Shown here: piece after piece, positions 11,425 through 20,200 of the stretch | How the letters are laid out: the number at the start of each line of letters is the position of its first letter | How positions within the stretch are numbered: position 1 is the stretch's first letter | DNA from: CAZNPL01 sp964574815 | GTDB lineage: Bacteria > Planctomycetota > Phycisphaerae > UBA1845 | Direction: 5' to 3' | Assembly: GCA_964574815.1 (NCBI GenBank) | Contig: CAZNPL010000012.1 | Coordinates: 1 to 64,000 of the forward strand | Length of the DNA stretch: 64,000 nt | The notes under the pieces: generated by a model | The model's database searches: none | What the model was told of the DNA's origin: nothing | The model's input: only the letters and a program-made list of their open reading frames with translations | Made by a program: the position numbers and the translations under genes

Positions 11425-11904
11425 TTAGCCGCCCCCCGGCGCACGCCACTTGTCCATCTCGACGACGCTGTCCGGCATCCAGTTCCATTCAATCTCCTCA
11501 TACACGAAGCTGAACTGGACCATGTGCCGGTACGGCTCGTTCGCCGGAAGAAAGCTCATCGGCATGTACGGCCGGGAGTCCACGACACGGGCCTGCTTGA
11601 GCGTGATGAAGAAGTACTTCGCCTCAGACCGCGTGGCCGGGTCGATCCGATAGAAATCGAGCCGAACCTCGGCAAGATTCTGTCCCGTGCAGAGCGCTTT
11701 CTGAAGGCCCGGAGTGGCCTTGTCGACCGTCACAACCACGCGCATCGGCGCGTGCACGCGAACGCCGGTTGCCTGCCCGGTGGTCATGTCGATGGGCTGG
11801 TGAATATGGTGTTCGATCTCGAACACGTCGATGGTATCCGCGCGTCCCTCTTTCTCGGACGAGCCCGGATATTCGCCAATGTGAAGATTACATGGAGTTG
11901 GCAT
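11425..11904 (-). CDS. hcp: Hcp (TssD), T6SS inner tube protein
   Basis: A 159-residue Hcp-family protein, the hexameric tube subunit expelled by sheath contraction. Family features include the charged strand DVFEIEHHIHQPIDMTTGQATG, the segment VHAPMRVVVTVDKATPGL, the FYRIDPATRSEAKYFFITL strand pair, and the late segment MVQFSFVYEEIEW, which matches Hcp's 'E.V.F.Y..I.W' strand. A good ribosome site (AGGAG) lies about nine bases before the ATG at 11904. It is preceded by a 285-bp gap after tssC, larger than most gaps in the operon, so hcp may have its own promoter, as is common for this abundantly made subunit. Confidence 0.95.
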   Translation of the reverse strand: MPTPCNLHIGEYPGSSEKEGRADTIDVFEIEHHIHQPIDMTTGQATGVRVHAPMRVVVTVDKATPGLQKALCTGQNLAEVRLDFYRIDPATRSEAKYFFITLKQARVVDSRPYMPMSFLPANEPYRHMVQFSFVYEEIEWNWMPDSVVEMDKWRAPGGG

Positions 11905-12189
11905 AGACTGACTCTCCTAACCTGACACCTGTGTTGGTCCTCGCCCGAACCCGGATCCCCCCATGGCATCCTCTCGCCGGGCTTCTCTGTCACTCTTTAC
12001 AGACACGATTTCAGGCGGATCGGTTAGACTTACAGGGTTGCGAAGAGGGGCTCGCCGCCCGCAGCCTCGTCCCAGCCCGCCATGTACTGCACCGTCGCAA
12101 ATCACTCGTCCGCTCCCGCTGCCGCTTCTCCTTCCCTGGTCCTTGTTGGCGGAGGCCAGGGTCGGAACCCGCTCAGCGCACGTCGCCCA

Positions 12190-13671
12190 TTAGCTTGGCG
12201 GCGGGTCAAACTGGCCGACCATGGACAACTCGACCTCGACGCCCTTGAGCTTAAAGTGCGGGATCATCTGGATTTCCGATTTAAACATCCCCGGCTTGCC
12301 GGGCACCGGTTCGGCTGTGACCAGCACCTCCTTGAGGGGGTACTTGGCCGCAAGCTCGTCGTCCAACGTTCCCTGGCGGCAGTACTGCTTAAGCCACTTG
12401 TTGATCTCGCCGACCATCTTCTCGGCGTCCATGACGCGTCCCATGTTCTCCCTCCAGATGACCTTGAGGTAGTGGGCCAGCCGGCAGGAGATCATCAGGT
12501 ACGGCAGGCTCATGCCGAGTCGGGCGCGGGTCTCGTCCTCCTTGCCCTCGGCGGTGTCGGGGAATTTGCCGACACGCTTGCAGGAAGGGGCGTCGAAGAA
12601 AGCGGCGTTGTCGCTGCCCTTTCGCATGATCAGGGGAATGAAGCCGAAATTGCAGAGGTCGACGTCCATGTCCTCCGAGATGAGCGTCTCGGTCGGAATC
12701 TTGGTATGGGTCTGACCGGTGGCCTCATACTGGTGCAGTGGAAGGTCGGGAACCGTGCCGCCGCTGTTTGGGCCGACAATCGCATTGTACCAGCCATAGC
12801 TGGCGAAGCTCTCGGTCATTCGGCCTGCCATTGCGAACGCCGCGTTGCCCCACAGATAGCGGTTGTGGTTTTCGGCGCGGACGTCCTCCTGGAAGGTGAA
12901 GTCCTTGACGTCCTGATCCTCGATGGTGTACGGCTTTCGAAGCAGGAAGCGCGGCATGCACAGACCGACGTAGCGAGAGTCGTCCGAGTCCCGGAAGGCG
13001 TTCCACTTGGTGTACTGCGGCTGCTCGAAGATCTCGTACATTTCGGCCATCTTCGGCAGGCCCTGGAAGTCGTTCTCCTTCTTGCCGAACATCTTGGGGT
13101 CGGCGCCGCCGAGGAACGGGCACTTGGCCACGGCAGCCACCCTGGAGATCTCGCTGAGCAATTCGATCTCGGGATTCCGTTGATCGAAGCTGTAGTTGCT
13201 GACCATCAGTCCATACGGATTGCCGCCGAACGTGTTGTACTGATCGCGGTAAACCGTCTTGAACAGGCCGGACTTTTGCCAGTCCTTGCAGTCCTGGAAG
13301 TCCTCGAGCAGGTCGTCTTTGGAGGCGTTGAGCACCTCGATGCGGATGTTTTGGCGAAACTCCGTGTTGTCGACCAGATACCAGAGGCTTCGCCAGGCGG
13401 ACTCGATCTTCTGAAACTCTTCGTTGTGAAGTACCTCGTTGACCTGGGCGCTGATCTGCTGGTCGATCTCGGCGATGAAATCGTCAACGACCTGCTTGTT
13501 AATGGTCAGCTTGTTGACGTCCAGCCCGGCGGCTTTCTGAACGATGCCGACGATGCCCTTGCGGTACAGGTCCTGGTACTCGCTGTCCAGGTCCCAGGCT
13601 TCGATGAGGGAATCGACTGGGGACCCTTCGGCGGCTTCCGGGGCCTGTGCTTCTTGCGGTTGCTCTGCCAT
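12190..13671 (-). CDS. tssC: T6SS contractile sheath large subunit TssC
   Basis: A 493-residue TssC (VipB). Visible family blocks are the AEIDQQISAQVNEVLH helix, IESAWRSLWYLVDNTEF, FGGNPYGLMVSNYSFD, FQGLPKMAEMYEIFEQPQYTKW written here in part (FQGLPKMAEMYEIF), SDDSRYVGLCMPRFLLR, NRYLWGNAAFAMAGRM, and the C-terminal handshake region with SLPYLMISCRLAHYLKVI. Length is typical for TssC. The ribosome site GGAGAAAG precedes the ATG. It forms the contractile sheath with TssB, encoded 68 bp upstream. A second sheath protein, with TssB- and TssC-like parts fused, is encoded at 2599-4428. Confidence 0.96.
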   Translation of the reverse strand: MAEQPQEAQAPEAAEGSPVDSLIEAWDLDSEYQDLYRKGIVGIVQKAAGLDVNKLTINKQVVDDFIAEIDQQISAQVNEVLHNEEFQKIESAWRSLWYLVDNTEFRQNIRIEVLNASKDDLLEDFQDCKDWQKSGLFKTVYRDQYNTFGGNPYGLMVSNYSFDQRNPEIELLSEISRVAAVAKCPFLGGADPKMFGKKENDFQGLPKMAEMYEIFEQPQYTKWNAFRDSDDSRYVGLCMPRFLLRKPYTIEDQDVKDFTFQEDVRAENHNRYLWGNAAFAMAGRMTESFASYGWYNAIVGPNSGGTVPDLPLHQYEATGQTHTKIPTETLISEDMDVDLCNFGFIPLIMRKGSDNAAFFDAPSCKRVGKFPDTAEGKEDETRARLGMSLPYLMISCRLAHYLKVIWRENMGRVMDAEKMVGEINKWLKQYCRQGTLDDELAAKYPLKEVLVTAEPVPGKPGMFKSEIQMIPHFKLKGVEVELSMVGQFDPPPS

Positions 13672-13739
13672 AACTATCTTTCTCCGTTAGCCATCGCGAA
13701 CTGGGGCGCAATACCCTGTCACGATCCTCTCATCCGGTT

Positions 13740-14279
13740 CTATTCCGCGGGCTTCTCGCCCTCCTGTGCTTCGCCGCTTTCGGCCGCCCCCCCCTGTGCG
13801 CCGCCGCCCTCGGCGGACGCCACCATGGCGAGAATCTGGTCGCGAACGGCCGGATCCTTGATTGCTTTGAGCAATTCCTTCTGGGCAGCCTTGTCGCCCA
13901 TCACCGGGCGCAGGGCCTTCATCGCGTCGCGCAGCTCCAGTAGGTTTTTTAGCTGGGGCACCTGGCGCGCGATCGACTCGGGGCGGAAGTCCTTCAGTGT
14001 GCCAAACTTCAAGTTGACCGGCATCTCGCCGGAGCCGGCGACCCGGTCGGGCACTGAAAGATCCAGCGACAGGTTGAAGCTCTGCATCACGGAGTCGAAG
14101 TTCGACTTATTGATGTCGAGCGGCTGCCGTTCCTCGATTGGGCGTTTGTCGTCCTTCTGGGTGTAATCTCCCATGACGAGGACGCGAAACGGCAGTTCCG
14201 GTTCGGCGCCGCCTTTGAGGCGGTCCGAAATGGCGATGTTGACCCGCGATTCACGAGCCTTGGATGCTTTCTTGGCCAT
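13740..14279 (-). CDS. tssB: T6SS contractile sheath small subunit TssB
   Basis: A 179-residue TssB (VipA). The family pattern is clear: SRVNIAISDRLKGGAEPE, ELPFRVLVMGDY, a FDSVMQSF helix, and the LKDFRPESIARQVPQL block followed by the L..LR helix. The ribosome site AAGGAAA precedes the ATG at 14279. It is immediately upstream of tssC, as in most T6SS loci. The C-terminal tail is low-complexity (Gly/Ala/Glu) and contains a run of eight Gs on the coding strand (13787-13794), a potential slippage site affecting only the tail. Confidence 0.96.
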   Translation of the reverse strand: MAKKASKARESRVNIAISDRLKGGAEPELPFRVLVMGDYTQKDDKRPIEERQPLDINKSNFDSVMQSFNLSLDLSVPDRVAGSGEMPVNLKFGTLKDFRPESIARQVPQLKNLLELRDAMKALRPVMGDKAAQKELLKAIKDPAVRDQILAMVASAEGGGAQGGAAESGEAQEGEKPAE

Positions 14280-14312
14280 GGATGGTTTCCTTCTACTCTT
14301 GCGAACTCACGA

Positions 14313-15890
14313 TCACTTGCCGGAAGGCTCGGCGGCCAGCGCCGCCAGCGGATCCAGTCGACACAACCACGCGAACGACTCGCGCACGCTTTTCAAATCC
14401 TCAGGGGGAGGTTCTTTCTGGGCAGACGCCAGGGACTTTCGACATCGGTAGAGCGTGTCGGCCACCGACGCGGCGAGCGAAGGTTCCCAGTCGTCAATGT
14501 TGAAACGCTGCACGTCTTCGTAGCATTCCTCGAGGAGCGGCGCCGCCAACTGGTGACGCTGCGCATCGAAGCATAGCCGCGCAATGGAGAGACGCCAAAG
14601 AAACCGGTCGCGGCGCTGCATGCACTGGGTCAGCCCTTCCTGGAGCTCTTTGAGGCCCTCCTTGAGCTTGCCCGAGCCGGCGAGTTTCTTGGCGCTGGCC
14701 ATCGCCTCGGCCAGGCGTCCATCGGCCGCTCCGCCTCCTCCCCGTTCGTCGCCGCCCTGCGAGGCCAGGACCTCCGTCTCGACCCACATCCTGGTCTCAC
14801 CGCTGCACAATGGCATGCCGCTGCTGAACTTCAGCTCGAACAGTCCGTCGCCGAGGCGATTGACCAGCCCGGCGGTTGCAGCCATCACGGCCTGTTTCGC
14901 TTTCTCGTAACTCGGGCCATAACCGGCCAGGGCGGCGCAGGTATACCGTTGCAGGTCGAGCCAGAGCGGGTCATTGGAGCGAAAGGCGGCCTCGGCGCCT
15001 TTAAGCAGATGCTCCCAGAGGCTGTTGGCCATCTGGTGTGCCAGCGCCTCGACGGTCGTTTTCTCCGGAGGTGGTATCTGGAACTTTGCCTCCTCCGTCA
15101 CGGGCATGGAAATCTTCGACCATTTGACCACTCGGATCACCGCGTAGGGTATCGGATCAGTCGGATCGGCATTTCGAAGAAAAGTGCAGGCGTTCAGGAG
15201 GGCGTTGATGGCACCGCTGGCGTCCTGGACGTCACCGGCGGCGAACCCTCCGGCCGTTGCGGGTGCAACCGAAGCCTTTGCAGCTTCCGCGGCCGACGGC
15301 GCGGCAGCCGGCGCCGGTTCCAGCGGTTTCGGCCGCTTCTCGGCGTGGCTTTTCAGCCCCCGCGTGAACTTCTTGAAGTCCGGGGGATCGTCAGGCATCT
15401 TCTCCGTCAGCGCTGCATTGAGTTCCTCGCTGCGAGTCAGGCAAAGGTCAAGGGCATCGAAGTCGGCGTCACCGCTTGGTTGGTTCTCGCGAAACCACTC
15501 ACCCTCGGTAAACTGATCGGCCAGCGTTTCGATTCTTGCCTTTCGGCGCCGCGGACGCGACGGATACACGCCGTCCCAGAAGTTGTTGACCAGTTCGGTC
15601 AGGAGGCCCAGCGCGGCGGCGAGTCCGGCGTAGCCGTACTGCTTGAAAAGCGCATGCCCGTACCAAGAGGCGACCTCGACGTCCTTGGCAACAGAACTGA
15701 GGATGGTCTTGCAACCCTGCTCGATCTGGTACCAGTCGGGTTCGCCGGCCTCGATCCGACCAAGCTTGTTCATCTCGGCGTCGACCTCGATGTAGGTCAT
15801 GTCGTCACCCGGGTCGCTGCCGCAGGGCGCGTCCCCGGGCAGCGGATTCCTGCCGAGTTCAAGAATGGGACCTTCGTCAAGCGTTGCCAT
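14313..15890 (-). CDS. tssA: T6SS protein TssA
   Basis: A 525-residue TssA with the N-terminal ImpA domain: NPLPGDAPCGSDPGDD and EPDWYQIEQGC near the start match the 'P.G.DLR..P.Y' and 'DW..V......L...SKDL' signatures, and VASWYGHALFKQYGYAGLAAAL is the 'A.WL..AL....G..GL..GL' helix. The middle (about 200-235) is an Ala/Pro-rich linker, and the C-terminal half is helical with an EPSLAASVADTLYRC segment. TssA proteins cap and organise baseplate and sheath assembly. The C-terminal domain type cannot be assigned by eye. It is encoded just upstream of tssB with a 33-bp gap, so the two are surely co-transcribed. Confidence 0.92.
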   Translation of the reverse strand: MATLDEGPILELGRNPLPGDAPCGSDPGDDMTYIEVDAEMNKLGRIEAGEPDWYQIEQGCKTILSSVAKDVEVASWYGHALFKQYGYAGLAAALGLLTELVNNFWDGVYPSRPRRRKARIETLADQFTEGEWFRENQPSGDADFDALDLCLTRSEELNAALTEKMPDDPPDFKKFTRGLKSHAEKRPKPLEPAPAAAPSAAEAAKASVAPATAGGFAAGDVQDASGAINALLNACTFLRNADPTDPIPYAVIRVVKWSKISMPVTEEAKFQIPPPEKTTVEALAHQMANSLWEHLLKGAEAAFRSNDPLWLDLQRYTCAALAGYGPSYEKAKQAVMAATAGLVNRLGDGLFELKFSSGMPLCSGETRMWVETEVLASQGGDERGGGGAADGRLAEAMASAKKLAGSGKLKEGLKELQEGLTQCMQRRDRFLWRLSIARLCFDAQRHQLAAPLLEECYEDVQRFNIDDWEPSLAASVADTLYRCRKSLASAQKEPPPEDLKSVRESFAWLCRLDPLAALAAEPSGK

Positions 15891-16155
15891 CGTTTTGCGC
15901 CGGGAACCCGTTCACCCCTCTGGCGTCGTTGCCTGCACGTACGATCACGGCCGCCGCGTCACGCTAGAGCGGATCGGCGTGGCGGCTCGAAACCATCCGG
16001 CCCGCTCTGACGAGCCGACATCGCATCACAACCCGCATATGCCCCGACAAGCGGGCGGCCCGAACAACTGGAACACGGGCGTGGGGACGCAAAACGGACA
16101 TGGTCCCCAGCCTGGCGATCTCAGACCCCGTATATTACGCACCCATAAATTTAAG

Positions 16156-17172
16156 TCAAGCCGGAGCCGGCGGCGTCTTCACGAAATCCATCCACGAGCC
16201 GTCGGGCTCCACTCGGTCGTTCACAGCCTGATCCGTCTCGGTCGCGGGCCCGGCTTCCAGCCGGGACACGTCATCGAGGTACGGCAACGTATGGGCCAAG
16301 TCGCTGAGCAACAGAAAATCGTCGGGAAGGAGATCGCGGGCGACAATGCTGAGGCTCGGCGAGCCGTTGTCGCACGCGCCCGTGAGAAAGATCGAGTAGT
16401 TGCGGCGTCGCAGGTTCAACCGCGACTGGAGCCAGTGTATCCAGCCGGCAAGTTGCACGTCGAGCGCTGCTTCGCCGGGGGCCACTTCACGGGCCAGCGG
16501 CATCCGCAGGGTCGGTTCGAAGGATTTGGATTCGAGAGCCGCGATGCTGTCTCCCCAGCGGGTCGCGGCCCGCAGCCACGTTAACGCGTCGTCGATCCTG
16601 AGGTTGTCCCGAGCACCCTGGAACCACTCGTCAATCCGAATCCTGTGGGCCCGTTCCTGCCAGGAGCTGTCGGTCGACTGGCCGGCGATACCCGAGAGAT
16701 CGAGGACGCGGCCTCCGAAAACGGTCTCGAAATGTCCCGGGGAATTAAGAAAGCGGGCGACCTCACGTCTCAGGTCAAGCAGGTCGCGAATCAGGCGAGC
16801 CGCGCTGATCAACCTGTCGGAGGTGGGTCCGGGCCATTGGGCGCTGGGCACGCCCACGTAGAAGGACATCGGAAAGGGGCGTCCTCGTTGATCTCCGCCG
16901 TAGTCCATGATCGAGGCAAATACCGTCATCTCTGACTTGGCGAGGCGAAGGGCACACGCGCTGAACGGCAAGACGCGACGCGTCACCTGGTGAGCCGACT
17001 GGCGAGATCGCAGGAGTTCATAGCCTTTCAAAATCCAGTCGTTCAACTCGATTGCCCAGGATTCGTCGGCCTTGGAGCTATAGTAATCTGCGTAAGTAGG
17101 GAGTTTCCCGAACCAGCGAACCCGCGGGTCCTGCACCGTCTTCTTCGACTTGAACAGGTTGGTCCAGCTCAT
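16156..17172 (-). CDS. tagF: TagF/ImpM-family T6SS accessory protein
   Basis: A 338-residue protein with the TagF (SciT/ImpM) N-terminal domain: VRWFGKLPTYADYY corresponds to the family 'GFFGKLP..GDF', followed by LNDWILKGYELL and the ..CALRLAKSEM..ASIMDYGGDQRGRPFPM stretch (the usual 'P..D.VGR.FPL'). TagF proteins repress T6SS firing post-translationally in characterised systems. The start at ATG 17172 aligns with the family; an in-frame TTG at 17280 overlapping the tssM stop (TTGA) would add 36 Arg-rich residues with no likeness to a domain. The C-terminal part (about 230-338) is longer than a minimal TagF and unassigned. Confidence 0.86.
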   Translation of the reverse strand: MSWTNLFKSKKTVQDPRVRWFGKLPTYADYYSSKADESWAIELNDWILKGYELLRSRQSAHQVTRRVLPFSACALRLAKSEMTVFASIMDYGGDQRGRPFPMSFYVGVPSAQWPGPTSDRLISAARLIRDLLDLRREVARFLNSPGHFETVFGGRVLDLSGIAGQSTDSSWQERAHRIRIDEWFQGARDNLRIDDALTWLRAATRWGDSIAALESKSFEPTLRMPLAREVAPGEAALDVQLAGWIHWLQSRLNLRRRNYSIFLTGACDNGSPSLSIVARDLLPDDFLLLSDLAHTLPYLDDVSRLEAGPATETDQAVNDRVEPDGSWMDFVKTPPAPA

Positions 17173-17276
17173 CGTTCGCTGTTTGGGAAAGCAGCACCTT
17201 TCGCTTCGTACGGTCGCGCCGGATTCCCCTGCGCTGACGCGGCGTACGCTGGCACGGATCGCAGCCTCCGCTCGGC

Positions 17277-20200
17277 TCAATCCCGGCGTTCCGGCATCCG
17301 CATCGGCCTGATCGGATCGGGCATCGGGCGGTCAAGTTTGATGACGAACATCTCGCCGATGACTTTCGTTGTCGTCGCCGATGTTGAGACCTCGAATGTA
17401 TGGAGCGTTCTCCAGGTCCGACGTTCCGGGTCGGGAACGCCGTGTTTTTTGAGATAGGCGCACAACGCCAGCGGCGAGACGCGCCCGAGGTTTTCCTCGA
17501 CCGGTTCGCGTCTCTGACTGGTTCGGCCAATGAAGCCGCCGTCGCGCAGTCCGACGTATTGCCTGCGATCCGCGGACTGCGACCAGTCCCACTCGGTCTC
17601 AAAGCGCATGTTTCGGGCGTCGGTCGTCGTGGCTCGCCGCAACGGGCCTTGCTGGGTCGGGCCACCTCGCTCCGGAGTCCATGAGAGATCACCCAAGTAA
17701 AGTTCTACGCTGTTGTAATAGAGCTGGCTTGTGTCCTCGATACGGTTGGCGGCGTAGCGCGGGTCGTTTACCGGGTCATCGCCCCAGACGGTAACGGGAA
17801 GAGGGGTCGTTCGCCCATCATCACTGAGGCCGAGAAAGCGACGCCACTCGGTGCACGCGCGGTAAAAGTCATCGCGTATCTGCGCCATCTCATCGTCGAG
17901 GTCCTGCTCGAGGGTGCTCAGTTTGTCCTGCGCCTGGCCGACGTCGACGAGGAATTCCACGAACTCCTCGAACTCGACGGTTTCAACCGTCGTCGACGAT
18001 TCGCGAGCGAAAGGCCAGCCGGCCTGCAGTGGAACTCCTTGAAAATGCGACTCCTGGATTTCGGCCAGCACGTCGGTAAGTTCCATGCTCAGCAGCGTTT
18101 TGACGTGGCGCTCGAAATCCACGAGTTGTTGCGTGAACTTCTCTTCGGCGAGGGCGGTCTCCTCGCGTAACTCCTGGATCGCGCCCCACGGAATCTTCGT
18201 GGCATGGACCGTGAGCGTTCGTGAGTTCATGGCTCGGTTAAAGCGACTGCGAAAATCGGCGTCTTCCTCCAGCGCGTTGAGCAGCGCACCCCAACGTCTG
18301 ACGAACTCGCCGGCGATCATGGAGGCGGGATCGTCTCGATACCATTCACCATCCATGAATCGCGCGGGCAATTCGCGGTTGAAAACGAAGGTCCCCAGGC
18401 TGCGGTCCCACTCCTTGTCGAGGGCGTCGAACATGTAGCGGTCGTAAGGCCCGCCGTCGACCACCCACCGGTTCGGATCGCGGGGGTCGGGATATGCCGG
18501 CCAATACGGCAGAGCCGCGAGCAGGGTCTCCAGTGCGTCTCCGAGTTCGTTGTCGATTGCGGCGCGCAACGAACGGTTCCCGGCGAGCGCTTGCCAGGAA
18601 CCGACGGCTTGCTTTAGCTCGTCGATCGAAGAGATTGCCTTGCCAGCGTACGCGTCGCTCCAAGAGCCAACGTAAGTCTCGAAGTAACGCTCGCCAGCGT
18701 CGTCGATTTGCTGAATGCAGAGTTCGCTCAACGGTCGTTCTTCGCTGGTGCCGAGCAAATCGCGCGGATCAAACAGGCCCAGCTGGTAGTTCAGTTCATA
18801 CCACTGGTCGACGACCATGACCAGAAACTCGCGCTCGGCGGCGTTGGGGATGCCCCCCCTGCCCGACGTGCGTCGGTCGTCGCGCGTTCGGGGTTCTGGC
18901 ACTGGCGTTCGGCCGGACCGCCAGCCCCGCCTCGCGGGTCGTTGCGGCTCCTCCTCCCGATTCCGATCCCGAGCACGGCGCGGCTCCCGTTCGTCGCTCG
19001 GCCCGCACGGAGGCGAAGGGATGTGATAGACCGACTGTTGTTCTGCGCACCAGTTCGGGTCGGCGCCGGCGATTTCAGCCAGCCCCCAGTCTCCCACATC
19101 GGTCAGCCGCTCCTGTATGGTGTTGAGCAGTTGCGTGGCCTCGCCCCTGCGAATGATCTCCTGGTGGCTGATATAAAGCTGTTCGAGGTCTTCCCGCCGC
19201 CAACGTTCGGAGAGGTCGAAGTCGTCTCCGAAGCGGACGGCATCCGTCTTCGCTTTGCGAGCTCCCAGGAACGTCGATGCCCGTTCGATCCACTCGTCCA
19301 TGGTCTCCGCCGAGGTATCACCGGCGTCGACTCGAACCGCTGCCATGTTGTCACGGATCTCCCTGAGTCGGGTGCGTACCTGTTTCGCGTCGGCGGTCAA
19401 TTCGATCCGATCCGACTCAACGCCTTCACCGGGGAAATGTCGGATGATGTGCGGGTACGCCTCGTACACCTCTTCGACCAGACGGTCGAATCGCTCGCGA
19501 TCGTAATTGTCCGGGCTGTAGGCGGCGGTCGTAAGCCCTTTGGCCTTGAGGTCGGCCCAAAGGATCTGGTCCAGCCCAGGCCTGCCGTCGGCCGTGCCCG
19601 TGCTCAGTGACGCGATCGCATTCAACATCTGTCGTTCATCGGCGCCCGGGCAGGTGGTGTAGCCTTCGCGCAACTTCTGCTCGTAGGACCGCCATATTCC
19701 GCGCTGAGCCAGGATGGCATCCTTGATCGACGGGATTCTGAGAAGCCGCCCCTCTTCCGATTCCCAGCCGACGCCGGCGAAGGCCTCGTCGAAGCGAGCG
19801 AAGCTCTCGACGAACTGTTCGCCGATCCCCTCGACCTCTACAAAGGTACGGGCCTCCTGGAGGGCCTCGGCTTGGTCGAGAAGGAGGCTGTACTGACCTT
19901 GAATGGTTGCGCATCGATCCTGAATCCGTATCCAGCGCTGGATCGTGTCATTGGGGTGTTGCGTGTTCAAAGTGGCGAATCGCGTCATGTACCGATGGAC
20001 ACGTTCGATGGCGGTCAGGATAGTCTCGGACGGCTGGAACCCTTCCTGGCGGAGCAGTCGGGCGGGGCTTTCCTCCCATTTTCCCTCGGTGACGGCGAGG
20101 AAATACTCGCCGGTCTGTTTCTCAAAGTCCTCGTGGTGAACGATGGACTGTTTGTCTTGAACGGCAGCCCAGAGCGTGCGAAAGCTGTCGTTGTCGAGTG

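Noticed and set aside
13787..13794. Eight-base G run on the coding strand of tssB as a phase-variation site
   Set aside because: It lies in the low-complexity C-terminal tail after the conserved TssB domain, so slippage would change only a dispensable tail; the run encodes Gly-Gly in a Gly-rich region.
12082..14166. 694-codon open frame on the plus strand
   Set aside because: It is antisense to tssC and tssB, whose family identity is certain; the product has a repetitive Leu/Val/Asp composition typical of a shadow frame.
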